In this document: in pieces, positions 12,665-23,652 of the stretch
How the letters are laid out: every line of letters begins with the position of its first letter
Position numbering within the stretch: the first letter of the stretch is position 1
From: Carex sylvatica
Taxonomy: Eukaryota > Streptophyta > Magnoliopsida > Poales > Cyperaceae
Reading direction: 5' to 3'
DNA length: 64,000 nucleotides
NCBI GenBank assembly: GCA_964058845.1
Contig: CAXKVR010000042.1
Span: 62,001 to 126,000, forward strand
The notes under the pieces: generated by a model
The model's database searches: none
What the model saw: the letters and a program-made list of their open reading frames with translations, nothing else
Told to the model about the DNA's origin: nothing
Program-made: the position numbers and the translations under genes

Positions 12665-13870
12665 TATTGAATTTGGGGCACCACTAATTGCTCTAAAAAC
12701 AGAAAATAATCGCAATTAAAAGTAAATAGAAAAGTTTAGAGAAATTTGACACGTGGAATGATAACGGAGTTCGGCAAAACAAAGGCCTACGTCTCCGGGA
12801 TTTCGCAACCTCTTATAGGTGCGCTTTTCTATTACCCAATACGAAAGGATTACAACTTGTGAACCATTGAGCCCTTACAATCCAAGCAGGAAGTCAATCG
12901 GCCAACTAGAAACGAGATCCGGCGAGCCCTTACAACCAAAGGAAGCCACACGGCATCCTAGAGATGAGAACAAGGTCTCTAAGTTTAAGCTACTCAAGAG
13001 AAACACTTAATAGATCACTCTAATCTAATCTAACTTGATATTAGTGAAGTGAGTTTGAGGTTGTTTGAGAAATTTTGAAATTTTAAGCTCTCACAACAAT
13101 GGAGTAACTAAAGCTCTCAGAAAATCGCATTTTAGAAGTTTATGGTCAGCTGGAATGCTTTGGGAAGAAAGCCCAAAGCCCTATTTATAGAAACAGCTAA
13201 AAAATGAGCTAAGTGAGCTAAAACGTTACCAACGTTTTCTAAAATGTTACAACGTTTTAATTCAAAATGCGATTTAGAGTTTTAATTTTCTAAAAGTTCA
13301 GCTAATCGATCAAAACATTACCAACGATTGTTTTGCACTGACTCAAACTTGATCAAAAACAGGAATTTCTAAAGCTCAGAATTAATTTAATCGTTACAAC
13401 GTTTTATTTTGAATTCTGATACAGCTGTGCTTAAAGCTCTAACACTCTTGAAACGTTACAATGGTTGTAAAACATTGTAACGTTTCATATTGATTTGCAC
13501 AGTTATGTTACAGCTGTTCTGACAACTTAAAACGTTACAACGTTTTATTTTATTTTCTGAGTTTGATCAATTATTTCTTCAGCATTTCAGACATGCCTAA
13601 AACGTTACAACGTTTTACAAACGTTACCAACGTTTTACAAACGTTACCAACGTTTTATCCCTGTTTAAACAGCCTCAAACTTACTTTACCAAGTTTCTGA
13701 TTTTACAATTCGAATTCTTGATAAGTGTCTTCATGATTTCTTCATTCAAAGTATTCCATTTGACTTGAACCTACATATTTTTCAAAACTAAAATAAATCG
13801 TAAAATTCAATAATTGTATGTTTTTGCAAATTAGTCAAATAGACGAAAAAAATCATTGCTACAACCAACA
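12665..13870 (-). repeat. 3' LTR of the copia element
   Basis: About 1206 bp. It ends at CTACAACCAACA next to the polypurine tract; in element sense this is the TGTTGG LTR start. The terminal TG/CA at 12665 has decayed to TA. It contains the same CTATTTATAG TATA region (13178-13191) and AACGTT palindromes as the 5' copy. Confidence 0.9.
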
Positions 13871-13885
13871 ATCTCTCCCTTTTGA
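13871..13885 (-). other. Polypurine tract
   Basis: In element sense TCAAAAGGGAGAGAT lies directly before the TGTTGG start of the 3' LTR, the position and composition expected for the plus-strand primer. Confidence 0.8.
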
Positions 13886-14593
13886 CGATTTACAAAAAAC
13901 ATACAATACGAGTAAATGCATAAGTCTAATTTTGTATTGTCTAGTCATTGGTATCAATTTCTCCCCTTTTGGAAATCGACGAAAGGGAGACAAAAAAGCA
14001 CATTTTGAAAGTGCTCCCCCTCAAAATATGCACTCCTCCTCAATTTAGTAATATTATACCGATAAATAAAATATAATTGAGGGTATATTCTTCCATTATT
14101 CGCAACAAGTAACAAATACATTTTAAAAACAAAATTGTCATTCGATAAATCAATTTATGCATATTTACATATGCACACAAGTCAATTCATTTTATGCATT
14201 TCAACATTCCATATAACTTATCAAGGTTCCAAGATATACAAGTATAGGCATTCAATAATTTTGCAATTTAATCCTTGACAAGTTATCAATTCATACAATT
14301 TCTACATCACTTCCTACATTTTATACATATCATCATCAATCAACAAATTTTCATGATATAACAATTCAAGTAAGTCATGCAAATGATATTTTTGCATTTC
14401 AATCCTATCAAGAATTCACAATTCATAAGATATAATAATTATACAATTTAACCCTTAAATTCACAATTCATCAAATTTCAACAAACACAAGCTATTCAAA
14501 TAATTCATATTACAATTTAAATCTAATTAAACGTTCAAATTTAACATGCAACTAAGAGCATAAAAGTTTATTGAATTTAAAAATTAAATTTTG

Positions 14594-15950
14594 CTACTCG
14601 TTGCCTCGTTGATGTGATGGACCAGCGTCTTGAGGTTTCTCTTCTTCTTGAGGACCCGAAGTGCTTGAGTCAACTCCATACACCGCTATGAATCGAACTG
14701 TGAGACTTGATTGTGAGTCACGGAGCAAGCCAATGTTTCTTGCATTGAGATCGACTTGATTACGTATGTTCCTCATTTCGTTTCTTATTTCAGTTCTCAT
14801 TTCTTGAGTCTCTATATGTTGTGCATAGAGTTGTTGGCAAATCCAAGCCATTTGTACTTCGGTGCCTTGTGGTGGTTAAAATTCGCCCGGTATTGGAAAT
14901 TGTTGAGAGAATTGGTCTTGGTATGGTGGTACTTGTGCCGGGTTTTCTTGTTGTTCATGTTGTTCATGTTGTTCGGGATCCCAATATTGATTTAGAAGAG
15001 CATCTTGCCTATTGATCCACCGATTTATATCCCATTGATCGGGAGCATAGTGCATTAGACCCGAAGCGACAGTAACTAGAACTCAATTTATCTTAGTTAA
15101 CTGAGAAACCAAGTTAATCGGGAAGAAATAGTGTTGGTCCTCCGGTATTTCAATACCATTTGCCCGAATGATTTTATGGATGAGATGGGCATATGGCAAG
15201 TGAGCCACCATGCTTCCAAAAGCGCTGTATGTGACAAAGAATGATGTATGAGATGTTGAATTGTTTGTAATCCTTTTGAATGAGATGGCGTAGGTAGTAC
15301 ATAGGTCTCCATTCAAGGTTGGTCTTTATGGTGGATTTAGGGACAAGAATGTTATTGATGAATAGAAAAAGCAATCTATGCATGGATGGAAGATGAGGTA
15401 CATAGACTGGACCACCACCAATATTGTTCCGGTCAAACCATTTCTTATAATGATCGATCGTATCAACGGCCATTTGAGTCCAACCCCTCAAGATATATGT
15501 TTCCTTACCCTCATTCGGCAATTCAAGTCATTGTGCCACATTCTCAAGTGAGAGATTAATTTCTTTCCTGCAAACCCAAGTGGTGAGATAAAATGAGTTT
15601 TTCTTAATTGTAAGATTGGCATAGAAGGTTCGTGTAAGAAGGTCGGTATACGGTTCACAAGCAGTCAAGATTGGTTCCCACCTCTAATGGTTTATAAACT
15701 CAATAATTTTATCGTCTTCGGATTGACGAAAGGTAACCGATGACTTAGTAAAATAGTAACAATCCGATAAATGTCGGTTCTTAAAATTGAACATGAAATT
15801 CTCATATCCCGTTGCATTCTGAAACAAGTATTGGTTGGTTTGTTCAAATTTAAAATTTGGTTCAAGGTTTGCATTGCTACCTTGACCTTCCTCAATTCCT
15901 AATGGGAATCTTTTATTTTCCTTAGAAATCGCACCTTTCTTTGGAGTCAT
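14594..15950 (-). pseudogene. Extra sense ORF between pol and 3' LTR
   Basis: About 450 codons in pol orientation, starting at an ATG at 15950 after a pyrimidine-rich leader. One frame reads through a TAG (15684) and a TGA (about 15523), then a frameshift near 15180 and another TGA near 15085 lead to a C-terminus ending in a Glu/Pro-rich tail at 14594. The stretch RWEPILTACEPYTDLL followed by FYAN resembles the 'putative plant transposon protein' domain found in plant retroelements. A helical MRTEIRNEMRNIRNQ segment sits near the C-terminus. No membrane segments are obvious, so an envelope-like role is not supported. Some Sireviruses carry an additional ORF at this position; the function of this one is unknown. 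Confidence 0.6.
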
Positions 15951-16319
15951 TAGATTGAGTTAAAATTGAGAAATTATCGATTGAAGAATTAAGTACCAAT
16001 CCGAGAAGAGAATGACACTTGAAGCATAGTGGTGAAGTCGTATCTTCGATCGAATGGTCGGATTGCCAGAATTCTAACTAGGATTTTGGTTAGGGTTTAG
16101 GAGAAGAGAGGAGAGAGAGAGAGAGAAACTTAAATTTGAGGGTAGATTCGAGTAGAGGGAAGAGAGAAGAAGAGAAATCCGAAAAAAAATTCTTGATTTG
16201 GTTGATTTTGGTGGCCGGAATAGGAGAAGAGAGAGACCTGCGGAGAGAGAGAGAAAGAGAGGAGGCGTGAGAGGAAAAGAAGAGGAAGGGACGGGTCCGG
16301 ATCCGTTTAAGTGCCTTTT

Positions 16320-16860
16320 TTGCCTAAAACATTACAACGATTTATAAAACGTTACCAATATTTTCTCAATTACTGCATGATTTCTCTAAAACGTTATAAC
16401 GTTTAGCATTGACTCGAAATGACATTTTGCCAAAAAAATTATTTCTCAGATTTTTAACATTTGATTTAAATCGTTACCAACGTTGATGAAACGTTACCAA
16501 CATTTTTATACAGCGTTACAACATTTATAAAACGTTACCAATGTTTTACTCAAATACTGCATAATTTCCATAAAACGTTACAATGATTTGAAAATGTTAT
16601 GTAACGTTTAGCACTTATTCGAAATGACTTTTTTGCCAAAAATTTAATTTATCATATTTTCAACATTTGATTTAAATCGTTACCAACGATTATATAACGT
16701 TATAACATTTTCTCTATTTTACCTATATTTGATGAAAACGTTACAACGGTTGATAAACGTTACCAACGTTTTACCCGTATTGTCAGTTAATTGAGTACAT
16801 TAGATGAAAACGTTACAACGTTTTATAAATGTTACCAACGTTTTGCTTTGGCAGACAAGT
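16320..16860. repeat. Internal AACGTT-palindrome array
   Basis: Repeated variants of AACGTTACCAACGTTT and AACGTTACAACGTTT, i.e. paired AACGTT palindromes separated by AC or ACC. The array lies between the end of RNase H and the extra ORF. The same motif fills U3 of both LTRs (13210-13660 and 22995-23485). Confidence 0.85.
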
Positions 16861-16918
16861 CTTAAAATGAACTGTTTTGATTGCTATAAATTCTTTTGAA
16901 GTGAGGATTTTAATATGC

Positions 16919-19900
16919 CTTATTATCTAAGTTCTTGGTTCTATAATGGAGAACCGGATTTTTGGATATCATTATGGCACTAATATTGTCACACATTATT
17001 GGTACATTGCGGAAGCGAATTTCATAAGTATTTAGACTTTAGATCATCCAAAGAATTTGTGTGCAACAACTACCGGCTGCAATATACTCGGCTTCCGTTG
17101 TGGAAAGAGCAACCGAGGTTTGTTTGCGGCTCGACCATGAGACAAGTGATCCACCAATGAATTGGCATGTTCCACTTGTACTTTTTCTATCCATTCGATC
17201 TCCGACAAAATCGGCATCGTCATATCCTATCAAGTCTAAATCTGATTGTTTGCCATACCATAATTTCAAATTTAAACTACCCTTGACATATTTAAGTATT
17301 CTTTTAACGGCGTTCAAGTGCAATTCTTTGGGATTTGCTTGATACTTAGCACATAGACATACCGCAAATATTATATCGAGTCTACTAGCGGTTAAATAGA
17401 GTAGGCTACCTATCATAGCTCGATATTGAGTGATGTCGACCAATGTGCCGTTTGGATCCAAGTCAAGATTTGCATTGGTTGCCATTGGTGTCTTGCTCGT
17501 ATTGCTCTCGGTCATTCCAAACTTCTTAATCAATTCCTTCGCATATTTAATTTGTCTCACAAATGTGCCTTCCAAGAGTTGCTTGATTTGAAGTCCCAAG
17601 AAGAAATTCAATTCACCCATCATACTCATCTCAAATTCACTACTCATAAGAGAATAAAATTTCTCGGCAAGTGTCGCATTAGGTGAACCAAAAATTATAT
17701 CATCTACATAAATTTGCACCACCAAAAGTGATCCATATCTTTTCTTAGTGAAAAGAGTTGTATCATTTTCTCTTCTAACAAATTAATTTTCAATTAGAAA
17801 TGAACTTAGTCTACCGTACCATGCCCTTGGGGCTTGTTTGAGTCCATAGAGAGCTTTGGTGAGTGTATAGACATGAGTAGAAAATGTGGAATCAACAAAG
17901 ACTTGTGGTTGGTTTACATATATTTCCTCATCTATGAATCCATTCAAAAATGAACTTTTAACATCCATTTGAAATAGTTTGAAATTTTTATTTGATGCAT
18001 ATGCTAAAAGAATTCGAATGGATTCTAGACGAGCTACGGGTGCAAATGTTTTCTTAAAATCAATACTTTCTTGTTGTTTGTACTCTTGAGCTATCAATCT
18101 AGCTTTATTTCTAATAACATTTTCATCCTCATTTTTTTTATTTCTAAAGACCCATTTAGTACCTATTATCATTCTTTCATTTGATTTAGGTACAAGTTCC
18201 CAAACTTTGTTCCTTTCAAATTGAGCAAGTTCTTCTTGCATGGCACAAATCTAGGATCTACATTTACATCTTTAAAATTCTTAGGTTCAATATGAGATAC
18301 AAATGCACAATGTCCGATCATTTGATTTAATCCGGACCTAGTCTTAACCATTTCCCTTGGATCCCCAATTACATTAGAGAGAGGATGAAAATGTACTTTC
18401 CTTAGATCTTCGAAAATTTGATACTCAATTCGTGGAGGTTGTATCTTTTCGGTTTGCATACTATCAACTATTAGATCCAACTCAACATTTGTTGCATCCA
18501 TGTCGGGTTGAGTTTGCTCGAATGGATTCTCAATTGTGTCGGTGCTTGCCTCGACTTCATCTTGGTCAAGAGTTGGAACTTCAATACCTACAATTTGAAT
18601 ACCTTGCTCGACCTTTTGATTAGTACCTTCATCAAATTTAACATGCACGGATTCTATAACAATCCGTTGTGATGCTATGTATATTCTATAGGCTTTACTT
18701 GATATAGAATACCCAACAAACACTCTCTCAATTGATTTAGAATCAAAATTTGTTACTTTAGGGGATTCATCAAGAATAAAGCATTTAGACCCAAATACTT
18801 TAAAATGAGATATTTTTGGCTTATACCCCTTCCATAGCTCATAAGGTATTTTATTCAAAATAGACCTTATGCTTATGCGATTTACCACGTAGCATGCTGT
18901 ATTAACGGCTTCGATCCAAAGTTGTTTAGGTAAGGAATATTCATTAAGCATGGTACGGGCAAGCTCAACTAAGGTTCGGTTTTTTCTCTCAACTATCTCA
19001 TTTTGTTGAGGTGTGCGAGGAGCCGAATACTCATATTTATATCCCATTTTAGAGCATAGTTGATCAAATTTTGTATTTTCAAATTCTCCCCCATGATCAC
19101 TTCTAATCCTAATGATTTTTAACCCTTTTTATTTTCAACACGTTTGCAAAATTCGATGAAATTACTAATTGCTTCATCCTTGTGTTGTAGGAACAAAACC
19201 CAAGTAAAGCGACTATAATAATCTACAATCACATATGCATATTTCTTTTTGGCCAAAGTTGGTATGCTAATAGGTTCAAATAAGTCAATGTGTTGTAATT
19301 GTAGAAGTTCATTGGTTGAAACCATGTCTTTGGATTTAAAACTACTCTTGGTTTGTTTACCTTGAACACATGCATTACATAATCCTTCAAGTTCTAGTTT
19401 ATGTGTTGGTAACCCACGAACTAGGTCTAATTTAACTAATTTTCTAATGGTATCAATTGAAACATGACATAGTCTACGATGTCATAATCTAGATCCGATT
19501 GATATAGCACTTAGGCAAGTCTCACCGGAATCAAAATGGGTAAAGTACAAGTAATAAACATTTTTCTTTCTTTTATCCGAGTATATTAAAGCATCATCTG
19601 AAGACCTAACTATGTGACAAGCATCGATATCAAATTTTGCATAATAACCAGAGTTGCATAGCTTACTAACGCTAAGTTATAATTTAACCCATCAAAAAGG
19701 TATACATTTGATATGTTCAAGTGTTGATTACCAATTGAGCCTATTCTAATAATAGAGCTCTTCCTTTGATTATTTTCAAAGGTAACCGTACCCCCATCAT
19801 ATGGTTCTAAGAGTCTAAAAATAGATTTATAACCGGTCATATGGTGTGAGCATCCACTATCAATGATCCAAGTACTTTCCTTTTGAGTTGTAATCAAACA

Positions 19901-19925
19901 CACCTACAAAGTATATATTAGTTAT
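16919..19925 (-). pseudogene. pol: Copia pol polyprotein, broken
   Basis: In order: aspartic protease with WIIDSGCSHHMTG (about 19850); GAG-pre-integrase; integrase with QHIDLF and VIVDYYSRFTWV and the third acidic region around TPQQNEIVERKNRTL (18250-19325); reverse transcriptase with [28 protein letters not shown] and the catalytic box YVDDIIFG (17460-18241); and RNase H with STSGTCQFIGG and LSTTEAEYIAA (to about 17045). A stop truncates RNase H, but homologous sequence (CDNISAIM, KNPVLHYRTK) continues to about 16919. Stops at about 17783, 18241 and 19119 and several frameshifts split the polyprotein. Confidence 0.9.
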
Positions 19926-20059
19926 TGTTGAGATAATAACTAATATATACCTTGTTTTAATCTCCCCCTTTGTTTTTGGCAATTTGAATAAGCTATGAGA
20001 GATTAAGTGTTAATTTAAGCTAATTTAGCTTTTGGAACCCACACAATATTTTGTTTGTT

Positions 20060-22386
20060 GTATGCATTCCTAAATCTACATTCTAAAGACGTGTGACTAA
20101 TTTTACAATAATAATTACACAATGTAATTGATAGTTTTTGAGAAGTAGAATCTTGTTTGAAAGTGGAAGGGTATTGGTATTTCACTTCATGCAAATTATT
20201 ATTGTGTGTACCAAATGACTTATTTGCAACTTTAGATGATCTTTTGTGATGTTGGACAACATCTTTTGATAAACCATTTCTTTGAGTTTGATTTTGGAAA
20301 TTATTTTCATTTTTAAGTTCATAAAATCATCCATTGGGTTCCTTGAAATAAGTTTTGTTGGACTCTTTTGGATTAAAAGTGTTCCTATCATTACTTTGCA
20401 AATTATTTTTGTTCTTATAATTTTTATGACTATACTTATAGTTAAATGCATGATTTGGTTTAGCATTTGAGGATTGAGAAGTATTTTCTTTGCTTAATTT
20501 CTTTTGCAATGGAGTATTACCATTCTTGGTGTGAAATTAAAATGTAGTATACTCCTTGTAATCAAAATTAAATTTTTTTTAAAAAATTTGTTCATTAACC
20601 TTAGTTGACATTTGAGAATATTTTCCTTTTCTTTCCGGGCCTTGTATGCGGTTAGATTCGAATGAGGATTTACCCTTCTCAAATCTAAGATCAATTTTGT
20701 CTATTTTGCGATAAGATTGACCATGGATCAATTTATCCATATAGTAAGGATATAGACTAGTGACATTTGAATATTCACTAGGAGATCTTAATGCCCTTAT
20801 TTCAGTCTCATGAGTTTGAATATTCACTTTTAATATGCCTATTTCACCTATATGTGATAATTTTAAATTCCTAATCTCACATTCTAACTTGTCATTTTTA
20901 GCAATTAATTTTTGAATAATACATTCATTTTCAACCAAGATTCTATTTGACTCATCAAGTAGAGATTGCCACCTAGTTTCATCATCATACCGTGTTAGAA
21001 TTTTATTGGTGAAATTGCTTGTCTCATTGGTAATAATATAATTGGTTTCATCAACTATTCCACTATATTCTTCACCACCCTCAATTTAATTGTCAAAACC
21101 AATTTCAGTTTCATAACCATCAAGACCAGGGTTCGAATGTACCTTATTAGGAAAGCTTGTTGATGCATCAATCTCACTATCTCCTTTCTTGGTGTATCTT
21201 GATTTAGCAAGATCCATGAGAAAGTTGATGGTTGTCTCATCGGTGATGTTCTTGCTTGCAATAATTGAGTCCATGTCGATTGTAGAGGAATCTTCATCTG
21301 CACTTGCCATCAATGTAAGGTTGATCTCTTGTTCATCCTCCGACTCCGGGTCGGATTGCTCCACCTTGCTATCATCCGAAAATAATGTTTGCATTGCTTT
21401 AGCCTTCTTTTTGCCTTTGTATCCTTCGTACTTTTTCCTTGGTCTTCTATTTTGTTGCCCTTCACCATCCACATTCTTCAATTGAGGAAAGAGTTTGAAG
21501 CAAGTTTGGATAGTGTGACCCTCTATATGACAAGCAAAACACATTACTCGTTTGCTTATCTCTTCTCTTTCCTTTTGGTATTTTCTTTCGAAATCAAGCA
21601 TCCCTTGGAACATCTTGGATAAGAGAAAGGCATCTTTGGATATTTTATGGTCAATTTTGTTGATGAATTGATCATTTGATAGACGGGTATTTGAGGAGCT
21701 AGAGGGGTTACGGTTTTGGATTTTGAGCTTTGCTTTAGCTCTCCGAATTGCCGAAGCTTATCTTCAAATCTACGAAAATGTGCATAAAGGTCATCCGGTG
21801 TGAATGTGTCATGCGTGCCTTGAATTGCTTCTAGTGCACTCACCAATCCGGACTATCTATCCTTCATGAGCATCACCCTCAATAGCTTACCTACAACTTT
21901 ATTGTTAGAAAATGGTTCTCCCAATTCGGTAAATTAATTTTGAATATGCATAAGTCTATTATACATATCCTCAATGCTCTCACCATCTTCTACTTTAAAA
22001 TTTTCAAATTTGACCTCTAAATCGGTTATCTTGGTACGTTTAATTTGGGTGTTACCCTCATACCGGTTTACAAGAGCATCTCACATTTCTTTTGCGGTTG
22101 AGGAGCTACCAAAGATTGAGGTAACCGATTCACTAACCAAGTTAAATATGACATTGGTTGCAAGATCATTATCTTTCTTTATTTCTTTGGATTCGAAAGT
22201 CTCACTTTGACTATCACTTGCACCCTCGGTAAGAGTGGGGGTATAATTTGGTATGTATCTTTTTTCAATCACATATCATATCTCAAGAATGTTTAGATAG
22301 TTATGCATGGTTTTCTTTCAATGCATAAAGTTTTTGGTTGTGTTACCAAAAACTAGGGATTCCTTTACGTGTCTATAAGGTGCCAT
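20060..22386 (-). pseudogene. gag: Retrotransposon gag, broken
   Basis: Capsid/nucleocapsid region. It starts at an ATG 48 bp after the PBS and runs through a UBN2/copia-type gag segment (about 21560-22280). A CCHC zinc knuckle follows at 21500-21541 (CFACHIEGHTIQTC). Then comes a long acidic and Lys/Asn-rich part down to about 20180. A second knuckle-like stretch near 20075-20115 (YYCKISHTSLEC) seems to have lost its first cysteine. In-frame stops occur soon after the start and repeatedly later, so no full Gag can be made. The long gag with a second knuckle-like motif fits the Sirevirus lineage. Confidence 0.8.
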
Positions 22387-22433
22387 TTGTCAAGTCGATT
22401 TAACTCTAATTAAGTGTGTCTTAATTTGAGTAA

Positions 22434-22448
22434 CTTGCTCTGATACCA
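22434..22448 (-). other. Primer binding site (initiator tRNA-Met)
   Basis: Minus strand TGGTATCAGAGCAAG, complementary to the 3' end of plant initiator tRNA-Met and three bases from the LTR edge. It fixes the element's orientation and the 5' LTR boundary. Confidence 0.9.
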
Positions 22449-22965
22449 CTATGTTGAATTTGAGGCACCACTAATTGCTCTAAAATCAGAAAATAATTGC
22501 AATTAAAAGTAAATATAAGAGTTTAGAGAAATTTGACACGCAGAATGATAACGGAGTTCGGCAAAACAAAGGCCTACGTCTCCAGGGCTTCGCAACCTCT
22601 TCTAGGTGTGTCTTTCTATTATCCAATACGAAAGGATTACAACCTGTGAACCATTGAGCCCTTACAATCCAAGCGGAAAGTCAATCGGCCAACTAGAAAC
22701 GAGATCCGGCGAGCCCTTACAACCAAGGGAAGTCACACAGCCTCCTAGAGATGAGAACAAGGTCTCTAAGTTTAAGCTACTTAAGAGAAACACTCAATAG
22801 ATCACTCTAATCTAATCTAACTTGAGATTATTGAAGTGGGTTTGAGGTTGTTTGAGGAATTTTGAAGTTTTAAGCTCTCACAACAATGGAGTAACTAAAG
22901 CTCTCAGAAAATCGCGTTTTAGAAGTTTAGGGTCGGCTGGAATGCTTTGGGAAAAAAACCCAAAG

Positions 22966-22978
22966 CCCTATTTATAGA
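22966..22978 (-). promoter_or_regulatory. LTR TATA box
   Basis: On the minus strand this reads TCTATAAATAGGG, a textbook plant TATA box, placed between the U3 palindrome array and the presumed R/U5. The equivalent site in the other LTR is 13178-13191. Confidence 0.7.
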
Positions 22979-22994
22979 AACAGCTCAAAAATGA

Positions 22995-23485
22995 GCTAAG
23001 TGAGCTAAAACGTTACCAACGTTTTCTAAAACGTTACCAACGTTTTCTAAAACGTTACCAACGTTTTCTAAAACGTTACAACGTTTTAGTTCAAAATGCG
23101 ATTTATGATTTTAATTTTCTGACAGCTCAGCTAATCGATCAAAATGTTACCAACGATTGTATAACGTTATGTAACGTTTTGCACTGACTCAAACTTGATC
23201 AAAAATAGGAATTTCTAAATCTCAAAATTAATTAAATCGTTAAAACGTTTTATTTTGAATTCTGATACAGCTGTACTTAAATTTCTGACACTCTTGAAAC
23301 GTTACAACGGTTGTAAAACGTTGTAACGTTTCATATTAATTTGCACAGTTACATTATAGCTGTTCTGGCAACTTAAAATTTTACAACGTTTTATTTTGTT
23401 TTCTGAGTTTGATCAATTATTTCTTCAGTATTTCAGACATGTCTAAAACGTTACAACGTTTTACAAACGTTACCAACGTTCTTGA
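22995..23485. repeat. U3 AACGTT-palindrome array (5' LTR)
   Basis: Many copies of AAAACGTTACCAACGTTTT-type units, including a local tandem run at about 23008-23080, all just upstream of the TATA box in element orientation. The other LTR has the equivalent array at 13210-13660, with a tandem run near 13600-13655. The position suggests enhancer-like sites. Confidence 0.8.
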
Positions 23486-23652
23486 TAAATGTCTTCATGA
23501 TTTCTTCAGTTCAAGTATTCCATTATGCAATTCCATTTGACTTGAATCTACATATTTTTCAAAACTAAAAGAAATCGTAAAATTTAATAATTGTATGTTT
23601 TTTTAAATTAGTCAAATAAACAAAAAAGATTATTGCTACAACTATCATGAAT

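Larger units (their letters stand above)
12665..23647 (-). mobile_element. Ty1/copia LTR retrotransposon, Sirevirus-like, degenerate
   Basis: A nearly complete ~11-kb element on the minus strand. In its own 5'-3' order it has LTR (22452-23647), PBS to initiator tRNA-Met, gag, protease, integrase, reverse transcriptase, RNase H (the copia order), an extra sense ORF, a polypurine tract and LTR (12665-13870). Flanks TGGAT (12660-12664) and TGAAT (23648-23652) agree at 4 of 5 bases. Sirevirus affinity rests on the large gag, the integrase motif VIVDYYSRFTWV, the RNase H motif RKSTSGTCQFIGGSLVSWSS, and an additional ORF after pol. Many stops, often CGA-to-TGA or CAG-to-TAG type, plus frameshifts show it cannot encode its own mobility. 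Confidence 0.92.
22452..23647 (-). repeat. 5' LTR of the copia element
   Basis: About 1196 bp and collinear with the copy at 12665-13870 with many point differences and indels. The inner edge reads TGTTGAATTTG on the plus strand (CAACA end in element sense) directly beside the PBS. The outer edge, CTACAACTATCA, is a decayed form of CTACAACCAACA. U3 carries the AACGTT palindrome array followed by a TATA box. The LTR divergence implies an old insertion. Confidence 0.9.

Noticed and set aside
12819..13010. Short ORF repeated at 22606-22800
   Set aside because: Same R/U5 segment of the two LTRs; the frame is open by chance in both and is in antisense to the element.
14594..15950. Envelope gene
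   Set aside because: No signal peptide, transmembrane segment or glycoprotein features; only its position resembles env-like ORFs.
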